From: Sva-07 sp963715285
GTDB taxonomy: Bacteria; Actinomycetota; Acidimicrobiia; Acidimicrobiales; Ilumatobacteraceae
Length of the DNA stretch: 64,000 nucleotides
Direction of reading: 5' to 3'
Assembly: GCA_963715285.1 (NCBI GenBank)
Contig: CAVQRU010000010.1
Location: 129,613 to 193,612, forward strand
Shown here: piece after piece, positions 16,052 to 25,189 of the stretch
Layout of the letters: the number at the start of each line of letters is the position of its first letter
How positions within the stretch are numbered: the stretch's first letter is position 1
Position numbers and translations under genes: made by a program
The notes under the pieces: generated by a model
Told to the model about the DNA's origin: nothing
Seen by the model: the letters and a program-made list of their open reading frames with translations, nothing else
Database searches by the model: none

Positions 16052-16921
16052 TCAGGCGGTGGCGCGTTCGACGGCCTTGCGGAGCGAACGGATCGTGAGT
16101 TCCTTCGCGAGGTGGGTCTTGTAGGCGACGGTTCCCCGCGTGTCCTCGGCGGGTGAACAGTTGTCGGCGGCGATCTGCCCGACGAGTGCGTACAGCTCCT
16201 CCGACGGCGGTTGGCCGCGCAGTGCCGCGGAGATCGGTTCGATGTTGGTGAGATTGGGGCCGACGGCGCACAGGCCCACGCGGCCGTCCGCGATCACGTC
16301 GCCGTTCATGGTGACCGCGGCGCCCGCGGACGCGACGGCCCAGTCGCCGGCTCGCCGCTCCACCTTGTGGTAGGCGCTCGAGGAGTGTGGTCGGATCGGG
16401 ATCCGGACCTCGGTGAGCATCTCGCCGTCGCCGACGGCGGTCTCGTAGGGGCCGCGGTGGAAGTCGTGCATCGACACGACGCGTTCGCCCGACCCGCTTC
16501 GGATCACGCACTGTGCCTCGACGGCATCGCAGACGGCCGACAGGTCCTCGGACGGGTCGGCCTGGCAGAGGGAGCCGCCGAGGGTGCCGCGGTTGCGGAC
16601 CACGGGATCGGCGATGACCTTCTCGGCGTCGCGGAAGATCGGGAGCACCCGTGCGAGTTCGTCGCTCTCGAGCAGCTCCCGATGGCGGGTGAGCGCACCG
16701 ATGCGGACCTCGTTGTCGGTGAAGCGGATGTACGACAGTTCGGCGCCGAGGTCGTTGATGTCGATCAGGTACTCCGGGTTGGCGAGCCTGAGCTTCATCA
16801 TCGGCAGCAGGCTGTGGCCCCCTGCAACGATCCGTGCCTCGCTCCCCAGTCGTTCCATCAGTGCAATCGCGTGGTCGACGCTCGTCGCCCGTTCGTACTC
16901 GAACGGTGCTGGTACCTGCAT
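16052..16921 (-). CDS. coxM: Carbon monoxide dehydrogenase medium FAD subunit
   Basis: 289 residues from ATG 16921 (purine run GAAGGGGG upstream), equal to the family's usual 288. FAD-binding motifs are seen: ARIVAGGHSLLPMMKLR near residue 30 and RNRGTLGGSLCQADPSEDL near residue 105. It accepts electrons from CoxS and passes them to the quinone pool. First gene of the eight-gene cox operon, divergent from a LysR gene. Confidence 0.96.
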   Translation of the reverse strand: MQVPAPFEYERATSVDHAIALMERLGSEARIVAGGHSLLPMMKLRLANPEYLIDINDLGAELSYIRFTDNEVRIGALTRHRELLESDELARVLPIFRDAEKVIADPVVRNRGTLGGSLCQADPSEDLSAVCDAVEAQCVIRSGSGERVVSMHDFHRGPYETAVGDGEMLTEVRIPIRPHSSSAYHKVERRAGDWAVASAGAAVTMNGDVIADGRVGLCAVGPNLTNIEPISAALRGQPPSEELYALVGQIAADNCSPAEDTRGTVAYKTHLAKELTIRSLRKAVERATA

Positions 16922-16963
16922 GGTGCCCCCTTCGTGTGTTGCCCCCCACAGCACTTTGGCCGT

Positions 16964-16976
16964 TCGGGCTCTCCGA
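16964..16976. promoter_or_regulatory. LysR-type T-N11-A box between coxM and divergent regulator
   Basis: TCGG - GCTCT - CCGA is a 13-bp dyad of the T-N11-A type, located 42 bp upstream of the coxM start and about 40 bp upstream of the regulator's start. Its position in the 95-bp divergent promoter suits a site through which the LysR protein controls both cox expression and itself. A GTTAAC palindrome at about 17001 is closer to the regulator start. Confidence 0.4.
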
Positions 16977-17016
16977 GTCAACGCCGACTTCAGCGAATGG
17001 TTAACTTCCCGTGCTG

Positions 17017-17967
17017 ATGACACCGACGCAGCTCCGCACGTTTGCTGCCGTCGCCCGCCACGGCAGCTCGAAGGCTGCTGCGGCCGAGCTCGGGGTGACC
17101 GAGGCCGCCGTGTCGGGACATGTTGGCGCGCTTCGCAAGGAGCTCGGTGACGAGTTGTTCCGTCGGTCGGCTGCAGGGCTCAGTTTCACTCCGGGAGGGC
17201 TGCGCTTGGCGTCGCGGGCCGTCGAACTGCTCGGTCTCCAGGACCAGACCCGGCGGGAGGTTCGCGCGGCCGCCGACGGTCAACGCATCCTGCGGATCGC
17301 GGTGTCGTCGTTGTTCGGGGAATACGCCGCTCCGGGACTGATCGAGCTGTTCTCCACCCGCGCCGACGACCTCGAGGTGGAGATGAGCGTCTGTGCCCCC
17401 GTCGACTTCGATCGTCTGCTGGTGGCGCGAGCGATCGACGTCGCGATCGGCCCCACCTTGCGCCAACAGCGCGAGGGCATCACGAGCAAGGAGTTCCTGC
17501 GGTACCAGGTCGCGGCGGTCGTCGGCGTCGAGCACCCGCTTGCCACGACCGGTTCGAGGGATCTCGCGGCGCACACGTGGCTGCTGGGGCCTTCGGCGGT
17601 CGACCCGTCGAGCAGCGCCTCGCGGATGCTGAAGCGTCTCGGTGTCGCCGAGCAGCGTCAGCGGATCTTCCAGAACCACGCTGCGGCGCTCGCCGAGGCG
17701 AGGGGCGGGCACGGCATCGCGTTGTGTCCGATGCACATGTTGGCAGCGGAGCTCGGCGACGGTCGCCTGGTACGGGTCCAGGCACCCGGGTCGATGGTCG
17801 ACGGCGTCTACGCGACCTACGTGCTCCGCCAGCAGACACCGAATCCGCTGGCGAGCGAGCTGGTGCGCTTCATCTCGACACCGAGGGCGACCCAGGCGAT
17901 GCTCACGGGGAGCGGCACGAACGTCCGCCGCTTCCGGCCGCGCGTGCACGTCACACTGTGGAGCTGA
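17017..17967 (+). CDS. LysR-family regulator, probable cox regulator
   Basis: 316 residues from ATG 17017 (MTPTQLRTFAAVARHGSS); a GTG two codons upstream is also possible. The N-terminal helix-turn-helix (AAAAELGVTEAAVSGHVGALRKELGDELF) and LysR effector domain are complete. It is divergent from coxM, as LysR regulators of cox clusters often are, so control of CO oxidation genes is the likely role. The inducer is unknown. Confidence 0.9.
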   Translation: MTPTQLRTFAAVARHGSSKAAAAELGVTEAAVSGHVGALRKELGDELFRRSAAGLSFTPGGLRLASRAVELLGLQDQTRREVRAAADGQRILRIAVSSLFGEYAAPGLIELFSTRADDLEVEMSVCAPVDFDRLLVARAIDVAIGPTLRQQREGITSKEFLRYQVAAVVGVEHPLATTGSRDLAAHTWLLGPSAVDPSSSASRMLKRLGVAEQRQRIFQNHAAALAEARGGHGIALCPMHMLAAELGDGRLVRVQAPGSMVDGVYATYVLRQQTPNPLASELVRFISTPRATQAMLTGSGTNVRRFRPRVHVTLWS

Positions 17968-17996
17968 CGTCGACGGTCGACGCCTAGGGTGCGGTC

Positions 17997-18989
17997 ATGA
18001 CCGGACTCAACCGCCGCATCACGCTCGCCCAGCGACCCGTCGGAACGGTCACCGCCGACTGTTTCGCAACCGACGAGGTGGAGATCCCGACACCCGGCCC
18101 GGGCGAGGTGCTCGTGAAGGTGGGGTGGCTGTCGATCGATCCGACGATCCGGGGGTGGATGGCGATGGACACCTACCTCCCGGCGATCGAGATCGGCGCT
18201 CCGATCCGCAGCGGTGGTCTGGGCGAGGTGATCGAGTCGAACAACGACGCGTACCCGGTGGGCTCCACGCTGTTCGGCATGACGGGCTGGCAGGAGTATG
18301 CGGTGATGGGGGCGGGGAGCAACCTGATCCCCGACGGGATCGATCCGACCGCGGCGCTGAGCGTGTTCGGGGTGACCGGGCTGACCGCCTACTTCGGTCT
18401 GCTCGACGTCGGCAGGCCGGTGGCCGGCGAGACCGTCCTCGTGTCCGGTGCGGCCGGGGCGACCGGCTCGGTCGTCGGCCAGATCGCCCGGATCAAGGGC
18501 TGTCGTGTCGTCGGCATCGCCGGGTCCGCCGAGAAGTGCGCCTGGCTCGTCGACGAACTCGGCTTCGATGCAGCGATCAACTACAAGACCGACGACGTCG
18601 GCAAGGCGATCCGGGCGGCGTGCCCGAAGGGCGTCGACGTCTTCTTCGACAACGTGGGCGGCGACATCCTCGAGGCCGGCATCGCCAACCTCGCACTGCG
18701 CGGCCGCATCGTGCTGTGCGGGGCGATCGCCACCTACAACGACGACACGCCGCGGCCCGGACCCCGCAACCTGTCGCTGCTGATCTCGCAGCGCGGGCGG
18801 ATGGAGGGCTTCATCGTCCTCGACTACATGCGCCGCGCCAACGAGGCGATCGGCGAACTGGCCGGCTGGGTGATGGGCGGCGACCTGAAGTTCGCGGTCG
18901 ACGTGGTCGACGGCCTCGACAACGCCCCGGCTGCACTCGATCGCCTGTTCACCGGTGCCAACCAGGGCAAGGTGATGGTCCGTCTGTAG
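17997..18989 (+). CDS. Zinc-independent MDR-family NADP-dependent oxidoreductase
   Basis: 330 residues from ATG 17997. The cofactor site VSGAAGATGSVVGQIARIKG and the N-terminal segment WLSIDPTIRGWM identify the leukotriene B4 12-hydroxydehydrogenase/CurA branch of the medium-chain dehydrogenase/reductase family, which reduces activated C=C bonds with NADPH. FDNVGGDILEAG and GRIVLCGAIATYN are further family motifs. The natural substrate is unknown. Starts 29 bp after the LysR gene and may be co-transcribed with it. Confidence 0.88.
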   Translation: MTGLNRRITLAQRPVGTVTADCFATDEVEIPTPGPGEVLVKVGWLSIDPTIRGWMAMDTYLPAIEIGAPIRSGGLGEVIESNNDAYPVGSTLFGMTGWQEYAVMGAGSNLIPDGIDPTAALSVFGVTGLTAYFGLLDVGRPVAGETVLVSGAAGATGSVVGQIARIKGCRVVGIAGSAEKCAWLVDELGFDAAINYKTDDVGKAIRAACPKGVDVFFDNVGGDILEAGIANLALRGRIVLCGAIATYNDDTPRPGPRNLSLLISQRGRMEGFIVLDYMRRANEAIGELAGWVMGGDLKFAVDVVDGLDNAPAALDRLFTGANQGKVMVRL

Positions 18990-19035
18990 GTGGCACCGAG
19001 CGGACCGCGAACGCCGAGGACGGTGAGGGCGCTGC

Positions 19036-19881
19036 TCACGCGGGTTTGCGGGCGATCACGAACTGCTGGTCGTTGCAGAACCGGTAGATGCCGTTGCGGT
19101 CTCGGAGGCTCTCGACGGCCTCCATCACCTGGGGCCGCAGCACGTCGGGGCCGACGTGCTCGAGCGCCGGCACCGCTGGTCCGATGCTGGCGAGCGCGCG
19201 CCAGGCGATGTCGGCGTCTGGCCATTCGAGCGTCGAGACTCGGCCGCCTCGCTCGACGACGTCGAAGCCGGTCGATTCGAGCATGTCCTCGGCCACGCCG
19301 GGGCGCGAGATGTTGTTCGTGCGGCGCATCCCGTCGAGGTGCGGCTCGGGTGCGTTGAGCGCGAACGCCAGGAAGCAGGCGCGCAAGTCGAGGTGCCCCT
19401 TGCCCCAGAAGCTGATCCCGATGCGGCCGCCGGGCTTGAGCACGCGATGCGCCTCGACGAGCGCGCCCTCGCACCCGCCCCACACCCCGTTGATCGAGGT
19501 GACGGCGTCGAAGGACTCGTCCGCCCACGGCAGCTCGAACATGTTGCCGACGCGCACGTCGGCGTCCGGCGCGCGATCGCGGGCGATCTCGACCAGCGGT
19601 TCCGCAGCGTCGATCCCGGCGGTGGTGGCGCCCATCGCGTCGGCGTAGCGGATCGCGAGCCCTGACCCGCAGGCGATGTCGAGCACCGAGGTTCCCTCGT
19701 CGACGCCGACGCGTCGGAAGATCGCCTCGATGACGTCGATGGCATAGTGCTCGAAGAGGCACGCCCAGTCGCGTGACCGTCGGCCCCAGGCGCTGCCGGC
19801 CACCTCCCAGTCGTGGCCCTCCGGTGTGTCGGCCGGTTGATCCTTGCCCGTCGTGTCGTGGGTCGTGTCGTTCACGGTCAT
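19036..19881 (-). CDS. SAM-dependent methyltransferase (class I)
   Basis: 281 residues from ATG 19881. Motif I is VLDIACGSGLAIRYAD, with the acidic turn AGIDAAEPLVEIAR and the post-I motif FDAVTSINGVWGG; a C-terminal half of mixed helix/strand presumably binds the substrate. It belongs to the large class I family and its target cannot be assigned. Divergent from the OsmC gene across a palindromic region. Confidence 0.82.
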   Translation of the reverse strand: MTVNDTTHDTTGKDQPADTPEGHDWEVAGSAWGRRSRDWACLFEHYAIDVIEAIFRRVGVDEGTSVLDIACGSGLAIRYADAMGATTAGIDAAEPLVEIARDRAPDADVRVGNMFELPWADESFDAVTSINGVWGGCEGALVEAHRVLKPGGRIGISFWGKGHLDLRACFLAFALNAPEPHLDGMRRTNNISRPGVAEDMLESTGFDVVERGGRVSTLEWPDADIAWRALASIGPAVPALEHVGPDVLRPQVMEAVESLRDRNGIYRFCNDQQFVIARKPA

Positions 19882-19920
19882 GGGTTCCATCGTGACGATG
19901 TGGGCCCGCCAGGTCTTGGA

Positions 19921-19947
19921 GACCGGGTGGAGATGCATCTCCCGGTC
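19921..19947. promoter_or_regulatory. Nested inverted repeats in methyltransferase/OsmC promoter region
   Basis: GACCGGG (19921-19927) and CCCGGTC (19941-19947) form a 7-bp inverted repeat, and within it GGAGATGCATCTCC (19929-19942) is a perfect 14-bp palindrome. The two dyads have slightly different centres. The element lies 40 bp upstream of the methyltransferase start and 115 bp before the OsmC gene, as expected for an operator. Confidence 0.45.
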
Positions 19948-20061
19948 ATCTCCATGCCGTCTCCAAGCATCGGTTCGAGCGATCCGTCACGGTGGTGGCC
20001 GACAACCACACCAACCCCGTACGGGACATCGATCCCGGATGGACACCAAGGAGCAACCACC

Positions 20062-20625
20062 ATGACCATCACCGAAACCCCCGCTGTCGACAACGGCGTC
20101 AACGTCGAAGCACTGCTCGGCGCCCGGGATCACATGACCGAGATGCCGGAGTTGGCGCAGTTCACGTGGCGCGCCGACTGCGAGTGGGTCAACGGCACCC
20201 ACAGCCGCACGACCGTCGAGAAGTTCAGCGGCGCCGGCGGCGAGCAGACCCACCGCCAGCCGTACTCGGCCGACACCGACCACCCGGAGCTCTTCGCCTC
20301 CGCCGACAACGGCCCGACCCCGCCGGAGATGCTGCTGATCGGCCTGGCCGGCTGCCTGACCGCCGGCGTGGCGTCGGTGGCCACCCACCGCGGCGTCCAG
20401 CTCCGCTCGGTCAAGGCGACCGTCGAGGCGAACATGGATCTCGCCGGGATCCTGGGAATCGACAGCGACGTCCGCAACGGGTTCTCTGCGATCAGCGTGC
20501 GCTACGACATCGATGCCGACGCCACCAAGGCCGAGCTCGAGGGCATCGTCGCCCAGTCGCAGAAGCGCTCGGCAGCGTTCGACGTCATCGCCAACCCGAC
20601 GTCGATCGTCGTCTCGGTCAACTGA
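20062..20625 (+). CDS. OsmC-family peroxide-reductase-like protein
   Basis: 187 residues from ATG 20062 with AAGGAG 8 nt upstream. The family core PPEMLLIGLAGCLTAGVASVA carries the conserved reactive Cys at the helix start. OsmC/Ohr proteins reduce organic peroxides using this Cys and a second one; the second Cys of classical members is not obvious here, so activity may differ. Placed between a divergent methyltransferase and a flavin monooxygenase. Confidence 0.83.
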   Translation: MTITETPAVDNGVNVEALLGARDHMTEMPELAQFTWRADCEWVNGTHSRTTVEKFSGAGGEQTHRQPYSADTDHPELFASADNGPTPPEMLLIGLAGCLTAGVASVATHRGVQLRSVKATVEANMDLAGILGIDSDVRNGFSAISVRYDIDADATKAELEGIVAQSQKRSAAFDVIANPTSIVVSVN

Positions 20626-20667
20626 TCGGCCGGGCGATCGGCCCCAGCGAGAACCGGAGTGGGTTCC

Positions 20668-21915
20668 ATGACTGCACCACGGACCACCGATGTCGTCGTG
20701 ATCGGCGGCGGGCAGGCGGGGTTGGCGATGAGCCACTGCCTGATCCGTCGATCCGTCGATCACGTCGTACTCGAACGCGGCGAGACCGCGAACTCGTGGA
20801 GGACGCAGCGTTGGGACTCACTCCGGTTGCTCACGCCGAACTGGCTCAGCCGGTTGCCTGGTTGGACCTACCGTGGTGACGATCCCGACGGCTACATGAC
20901 CGCTGTCGAGGTGGCCGCCCATCTCGACGACTACCGGCGCTCGTTCGACGCTCCGGTGCGTCACGGCACCAGCGTGTCGAACATCGAGACGTCCGACTCG
21001 GCGCACGTCGTCGCCACCGACGACGGCGAGTGGCGGGCCCGGGCGGTGGTGCTCGCCACGGGCGCGTGCAGCGATCCGCGCATCCCGCCGATCGCGGATG
21101 AGCTGCCCGATCATCTCGACCACGTGTCGCCGATCCACTATCGCAACCCCGATCAGCTCGCCGACGGCGGCGTCCTGGTCGTCGGGGCGTCGGCGTCGGG
21201 ACTGCAGATCGCCGACGAACTCAGCCGTGCGGGCCGGGAGGTCACCCTGGCCGTCGGCGACCACGTCCGCCTGCCGCGCACCTACCGCGGCATGGACATC
21301 CACTGGTGGATGGATGCGATCGGCCAGCTCGACGAGCGGTATGACGAGGTGCCCGACATCCGCCGCGCCCGGCGACTGCCGTCGCTGCAGCTGGTCGGCA
21401 CACCGGAGCGTCGCGACCTCGACCTGAACGCCGTGGCCGCCAACGGTGCTCGGCTGGTCGGCCGACTCGTCGGGTGCAACGGCCAGCGGGCGCAGTTCTC
21501 GGGTTCGTTCGCCAACATGTGCGCATCGGCCGACCTCAAACAGGTGCGCCTGCTCGACCTGTGTGACGAACACGCGAGCGCCCACGGCCTCGACGGCGAA
21601 CTCGGCGAGCCGACGCGACCGGCCCCGACGACGGTGGGGCCGCCGGTGCTGGACGTCGACCTCCGATCGGTCGGCACGGTCGTGTGGGCCACCGGGTTCC
21701 GGCCGACGTATCCGTGGCTCGATCCACGGCTGCTCGATCGGAAGGGGGCACTCGTGCACGACGGCGGTGTCCTTCCGGTGCCGGGCATGTATGTGCTCGG
21801 CCTGCCGTTCCTGCGACGCCGCAAGTCGAGTTTCCTCGACGGGGTCGGGCCCGATGCCGACGACCTCGCGACCCATCTCGTCGGCCATCTCGCGACCACC
21901 GCCAGCCGGGTGTGA
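20668..21915 (+). CDS. Flavin-containing monooxygenase-like NAD(P)/FAD oxidoreductase
   Basis: 415 residues from ATG 20668. The FAD motif DVVVIGGGQAGLAMSHCL starts the protein and the NADPH motif VLVVGASASGLQIADEL lies near residue 170; VVWATGFRPTYPWLD is the ATG-like motif of class B flavoproteins. It probably oxygenates a small substrate or a sulfur/nitrogen centre. The GTG at 20659 is an alternative start. Follows the OsmC gene by 42 bp on the same strand. Confidence 0.85.
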   Translation: MTAPRTTDVVVIGGGQAGLAMSHCLIRRSVDHVVLERGETANSWRTQRWDSLRLLTPNWLSRLPGWTYRGDDPDGYMTAVEVAAHLDDYRRSFDAPVRHGTSVSNIETSDSAHVVATDDGEWRARAVVLATGACSDPRIPPIADELPDHLDHVSPIHYRNPDQLADGGVLVVGASASGLQIADELSRAGREVTLAVGDHVRLPRTYRGMDIHWWMDAIGQLDERYDEVPDIRRARRLPSLQLVGTPERRDLDLNAVAANGARLVGRLVGCNGQRAQFSGSFANMCASADLKQVRLLDLCDEHASAHGLDGELGEPTRPAPTTVGPPVLDVDLRSVGTVVWATGFRPTYPWLDPRLLDRKGALVHDGGVLPVPGMYVLGLPFLRRRKSSFLDGVGPDADDLATHLVGHLATTASRV

Positions 21916-22005
21916 CCCGGCACCGGCGCGCCGACACGCCCGAACGTGGCAAGCTCGTGGGACAGGCCGGTGAACGGATGCGGTTTGCCGGCGGGGGGCG
22001 TGCGG

Positions 22006-24552
22006 ATGATCATCGAATTCAACGACTGCGAACTCGACCTCGATCGTGTCGTGTTGCGGAGGGGTGGTGTCGACGTGCCGGTCGAGCCGCAGGTGTTCGA
22101 CGTCCTGCAGCTCCTCGCAGAGCGCCATGGCGAGGTGGTGCGCAAGGAGGAGCTCCTCGACGAGATCTGGGGCGATCGGTTCGTCAGCGAGTCCGCGTTG
22201 ACGTCCCGTCTGAAATCGGCGCGCCGGGCGGTCGGTGACGACGGCACCCGCCAGGCGGTGATCCGCACCGTGCACGGCAAGGGCTACGAGTTCGTCGCCG
22301 ACGTCCGGGTCGTCGACGGGCGAACCGATGCGCACGACGACGTCGACGACGAGGGCGCTGTGCTGGGCGAGCCGTCGCACGAACTGCCGGTCGCCCTGCA
22401 ACGGCTGATCGGCCGTGACGAGTTCCTGGCTGCGTTGATCGAGGAACTCGGCGAGAGCCGGCTCATCACGCTCGTGGGGAGCGCCGGTGTCGGCAAGACG
22501 TCGCTCGGGCTGGAGCTGGCCAGGGCGGTCGCCTCCCGCTACGCCGATGGAGTCTTCGTCGTCGAGCTGGTGACGGTCGACGACCGCGATGCGGCATTCG
22601 CCTCCCTTGCCGGAGTGCTGGGGGTCAACACGGGGCTCGGCCTGTCGATCGAGGATGCGATCGTCGACGTGCTCCGCGCCCGCAACACCCTCCTGCTGCT
22701 CGACAACTGCGAACACCTCGTGGAACCGATCGCCGAGCTGGTGGAGCGGATCCTTCGCTCGGCGCCCCGGGTCTCGATCGTGGCCACGAGCCGTGAACCG
22801 TTGGCGGTGATGGGCGAACACGTGCGTCCGGTGGCGCCGCTGTCGGTCGACGACCTCGATGCGACACCGTTCGACGACCTCGCGAACGTCCCGGCGGTGG
22901 CGCTGTTCCTCGAGCGGGCGCAAGCGGCCGACCCGGGTTTCGAGCTGACCGAGCAGAATGCGCCCGCCGTGGTCGAGATCTGCCGGCGGCTCGACGGCAT
23001 CCCGCTCGCGCTCGAACTGGCGGCCTCGCGGGCGCGGGCGATCGACGTCGCCGAGATCGCCAGTCGCCTCGACGAGCGGTTCCGTCTCCTGAAGGGGGTC
23101 AGGCGGGGCGCCGACCCTCGCCATCGCACCCTGCAGGATGCGATCGGGTGGTCGTACGAACTGCTCGACGACGACGAGAAGCGGGTCTTCGCGTCGCTGG
23201 CGGTGTTCTCCGGGCAGTTCGATCTGGCGGCCGCCGAGTCGATCTCCGATGATGACGACGACGTGCTCGACGTCCTCACGCGGCTCGCCGAGCGCTCGAT
23301 GCTGGCGGTGCGGCGTTCGGCCGGCGGCGGGACGCGCTACGAGATGCTCGAGACGCTGCGGGAGTACGGCCGGAGTCGCCTCGACGACGAGCGGAGCGTG
23401 ACGCTGTACTCCACGCACGCCCGTCAGTTCGCCGGTGCGGCCGCAGCGATCGAGGCGGGCCTGAACTCGGCCGGCGAGGGCGCCGCGGTGGCTCGCGCTG
23501 ATGCGTCGTTCGCCGACCTCCGTGCGGCGCAGCGGTTCTCGGTGGAGATCGGTGACGTCGACACGGCGTTCGGCCTGGCGTGTGCGATGCGCGAGTACGG
23601 GATGCGCACGCTCCACTACGAGGTGTTCACCTGGGCTGACGCCATGTCGGAGATGCCGGGTGGTTCCGGGCACCCGGCGTACCCGGTGGTGCTCGGTGTG
23701 CGTGCCTACGGCGCCTTCTGCCGGGGTGAGTTCGTTCGGTCGTTGGAGCTGGCCGGCGCCGCCAAGGAGGCGGAGCGGGCGCTCGGCGTGGAGCCGGTCG
23801 GGCTGGCCGAACGCGTGCGGGCGAACGTGTACTACGCGATCGACGAGCTGGACCGCGGGGTCGCCGAGAATGCCGACCTGATCGAACTGGCCGACGCCTC
23901 GGGGAACGACTCGCGGCGCGCCCATGCCTATTACATGGCGTCGGTCGCGGCGAGCTCGTGTGGCGACTACGACGAGGGTCATCGGCTGAGCCAGCAGGCG
24001 CGCCGGGCGGCCGAACGCACCGGCGGCGTCACCGACCTTGCGGGTTCGTGGGTTGCCGAGGGGTTCTCGATCCACGGAGACGATGCGCACGCGCTGAGTG
24101 CGTTCGCGCACGGCGACCGGCTCGCGCGGTCGGTCGGCAATCGGTGGATGAGTGCGTTCGCTCGCACGGAGATCGGTGCGTTGCGCGTGTCACACGGCGA
24201 CCTCGGGCCCGGCTGTGAGGAGCTCGCTGAGCAGGTCGACGTCTGGTACCGCACTGGCGAGTGGGCGCAGCAGTGGCACACCCTGATGCGCTGCGTGATC
24301 GCACTCGACCGGATCGGTCAGCCGGCGGTGGCCGCAGAGGTGCTCGGTTCGATCGAGGCCCACAGCGCGGTCGGTGCACCGCCGCTCATGGTGACGCTGC
24401 GCGACCTGGTGTTGGACACCCGCGACTCGATCGAGAAGCAGCTCGGCGCCGATCAGGCCGCCGCCTGCCGCGCCGCCGGTGCCGAGCTCCCCGTCGCCAC
24501 CACGGTCGAGCGCACCCGCCTCGCTCTCCGCGGCCTCTCCGTCTCCCCCTGA
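22006..24552 (+). CDS. Winged-helix / NB-ARC ATPase regulator with TPR-like C-terminus
   Basis: 848 residues from ATG 22006 (GGGGGG upstream). Residues 1-100 are an OmpR/PhoB-type winged helix (EPQVFDVLQLLAERHGEVV, LTSRLKSARRAVGDDG, VIRTVHGKGYEFV). Residues 135-420 are an NB-ARC ATPase with Walker A GSAGVGKT (158-165), LLLLDNCEHLVEP and the downstream RLDGIPLALELAASRARA. The C-terminal half is Ala-rich and helical, TPR-like. This resembles AfsR-like regulators that couple ATP binding to DNA binding. Its target is unknown; the gene stands alone before the hairpin array. Confidence 0.9.
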   Translation: MIIEFNDCELDLDRVVLRRGGVDVPVEPQVFDVLQLLAERHGEVVRKEELLDEIWGDRFVSESALTSRLKSARRAVGDDGTRQAVIRTVHGKGYEFVADVRVVDGRTDAHDDVDDEGAVLGEPSHELPVALQRLIGRDEFLAALIEELGESRLITLVGSAGVGKTSLGLELARAVASRYADGVFVVELVTVDDRDAAFASLAGVLGVNTGLGLSIEDAIVDVLRARNTLLLLDNCEHLVEPIAELVERILRSAPRVSIVATSREPLAVMGEHVRPVAPLSVDDLDATPFDDLANVPAVALFLERAQAADPGFELTEQNAPAVVEICRRLDGIPLALELAASRARAIDVAEIASRLDERFRLLKGVRRGADPRHRTLQDAIGWSYELLDDDEKRVFASLAVFSGQFDLAAAESISDDDDDVLDVLTRLAERSMLAVRRSAGGGTRYEMLETLREYGRSRLDDERSVTLYSTHARQFAGAAAAIEAGLNSAGEGAAVARADASFADLRAAQRFSVEIGDVDTAFGLACAMREYGMRTLHYEVFTWADAMSEMPGGSGHPAYPVVLGVRAYGAFCRGEFVRSLELAGAAKEAERALGVEPVGLAERVRANVYYAIDELDRGVAENADLIELADASGNDSRRAHAYYMASVAASSCGDYDEGHRLSQQARRAAERTGGVTDLAGSWVAEGFSIHGDDAHALSAFAHGDRLARSVGNRWMSAFARTEIGALRVSHGDLGPGCEELAEQVDVWYRTGEWAQQWHTLMRCVIALDRIGQPAVAAEVLGSIEAHSAVGAPPLMVTLRDLVLDTRDSIEKQLGADQAAACRAAGAELPVATTVERTRLALRGLSVSP

Positions 24553-24570
24553 CCCACGCGCCCCTTTCCC

Positions 24571-24835
24571 CGTTTGCGTCGCGGTTCGGGTGGGGCGGGT
24601 CACCCAGACTGCAACACAAACGTCCAGCCCGGGCCCCCTCTCCGTTTGCGTCGCAGATCCGGTGTGCCGGGTCACCCAGATCGCAACGCAAACGGGTGGG
24701 ACTGCCGCCGCCCGTTTGTGCTGCATTCCCGGAGGGGCGGGTCACCCGAACCGCGACGCAAACGGGGAGGGGCTGCTGTTGTCTGTTTGTGCTGCGATCT
24801 GGGTGGGTCGGGTCACCCGGATCGCGACGCAAACG
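24571..24835 (+). repeat. Tandem array of four 52-bp hairpin repeats (cluster A)
   Basis: Copies at 24571-24622, 24643-24694, 24713-24764 and 24784-24835. Each is an imperfect inverted repeat beginning CGTTTGyGTyGC and ending GCGACGCAAACG or a variant, around the core GGGTCACCC. The period is 70-72 bp with 18-20-bp linkers rich in G or C. Differences between arms are mostly U-G compatible if read as plus-strand RNA. The array fills the 329-bp gap between the regulator (stop 24552) and acylphosphatase; two more copies lie beyond that gene. No other gene is seen in the gap. Confidence 0.85.
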
Positions 24836-24881
24836 GGGAGGGGCGGGCGCAGGCGATGGTCGGCGGGGGCTGCGAGACTGG

Positions 24882-25163
24882 ATGGCGATGAGCGAGGTGC
24901 GGTGCCGGGCGATCGTGTCGGGTCGGGTGCAGGGCGTGTTCTTCCGAGACAGCTGCCGGGCGGAGGCGCAGCGGCTGGGCGTGCGCGGGTGGGTGCGCAA
25001 CCGACCGGATCGAACCGTCGAGGTCGTCGCCGAGGGTCCGCGTGACGTGGTCGATCAGCTCCTCGACTGGTGCCGGCACGGTCCCCCTCGCGCGCAGGTC
25101 ACCGGGATCGCCGTCACCGATGAACCCGTCCGCGCGGAGCGCGGCTTCCGCATCCAGTATTGA
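24882..25163 (+). CDS. acyP: Acylphosphatase
   Basis: 93 residues from ATG 24882 (ATG 24888 also possible). The catalytic residues are present: Arg22 in GRVQGVFFRDS and Asn40 in GWVRNRPDRTVEV. The enzyme hydrolyses the carboxyl-phosphate bond of acylphosphates. The family length (about 90-95) fits. It sits between two clusters of hairpin repeats, with no linked metabolic gene. Confidence 0.92.
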   Translation: MAMSEVRCRAIVSGRVQGVFFRDSCRAEAQRLGVRGWVRNRPDRTVEVVAEGPRDVVDQLLDWCRHGPPRAQVTGIAVTDEPVRAERGFRIQY

Positions 25164-25189
25164 CCCGCCGCCACCTGCCCGCCGCGGCC

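Noticed and set aside
20818..24111. 1097-residue minus-strand open frame
   Set aside because: Shadow of the flavin monooxygenase and winged-helix/NB-ARC genes on the other strand; rich in His/Arg/Asp with no recognisable domain.
24571..24835. Repeat array as a CRISPR
   Set aside because: The repeated 52-bp units are strongly palindromic and vary between copies; the 18-20-bp linkers are G/C-rich and not spacer-like, and no cas genes are present.
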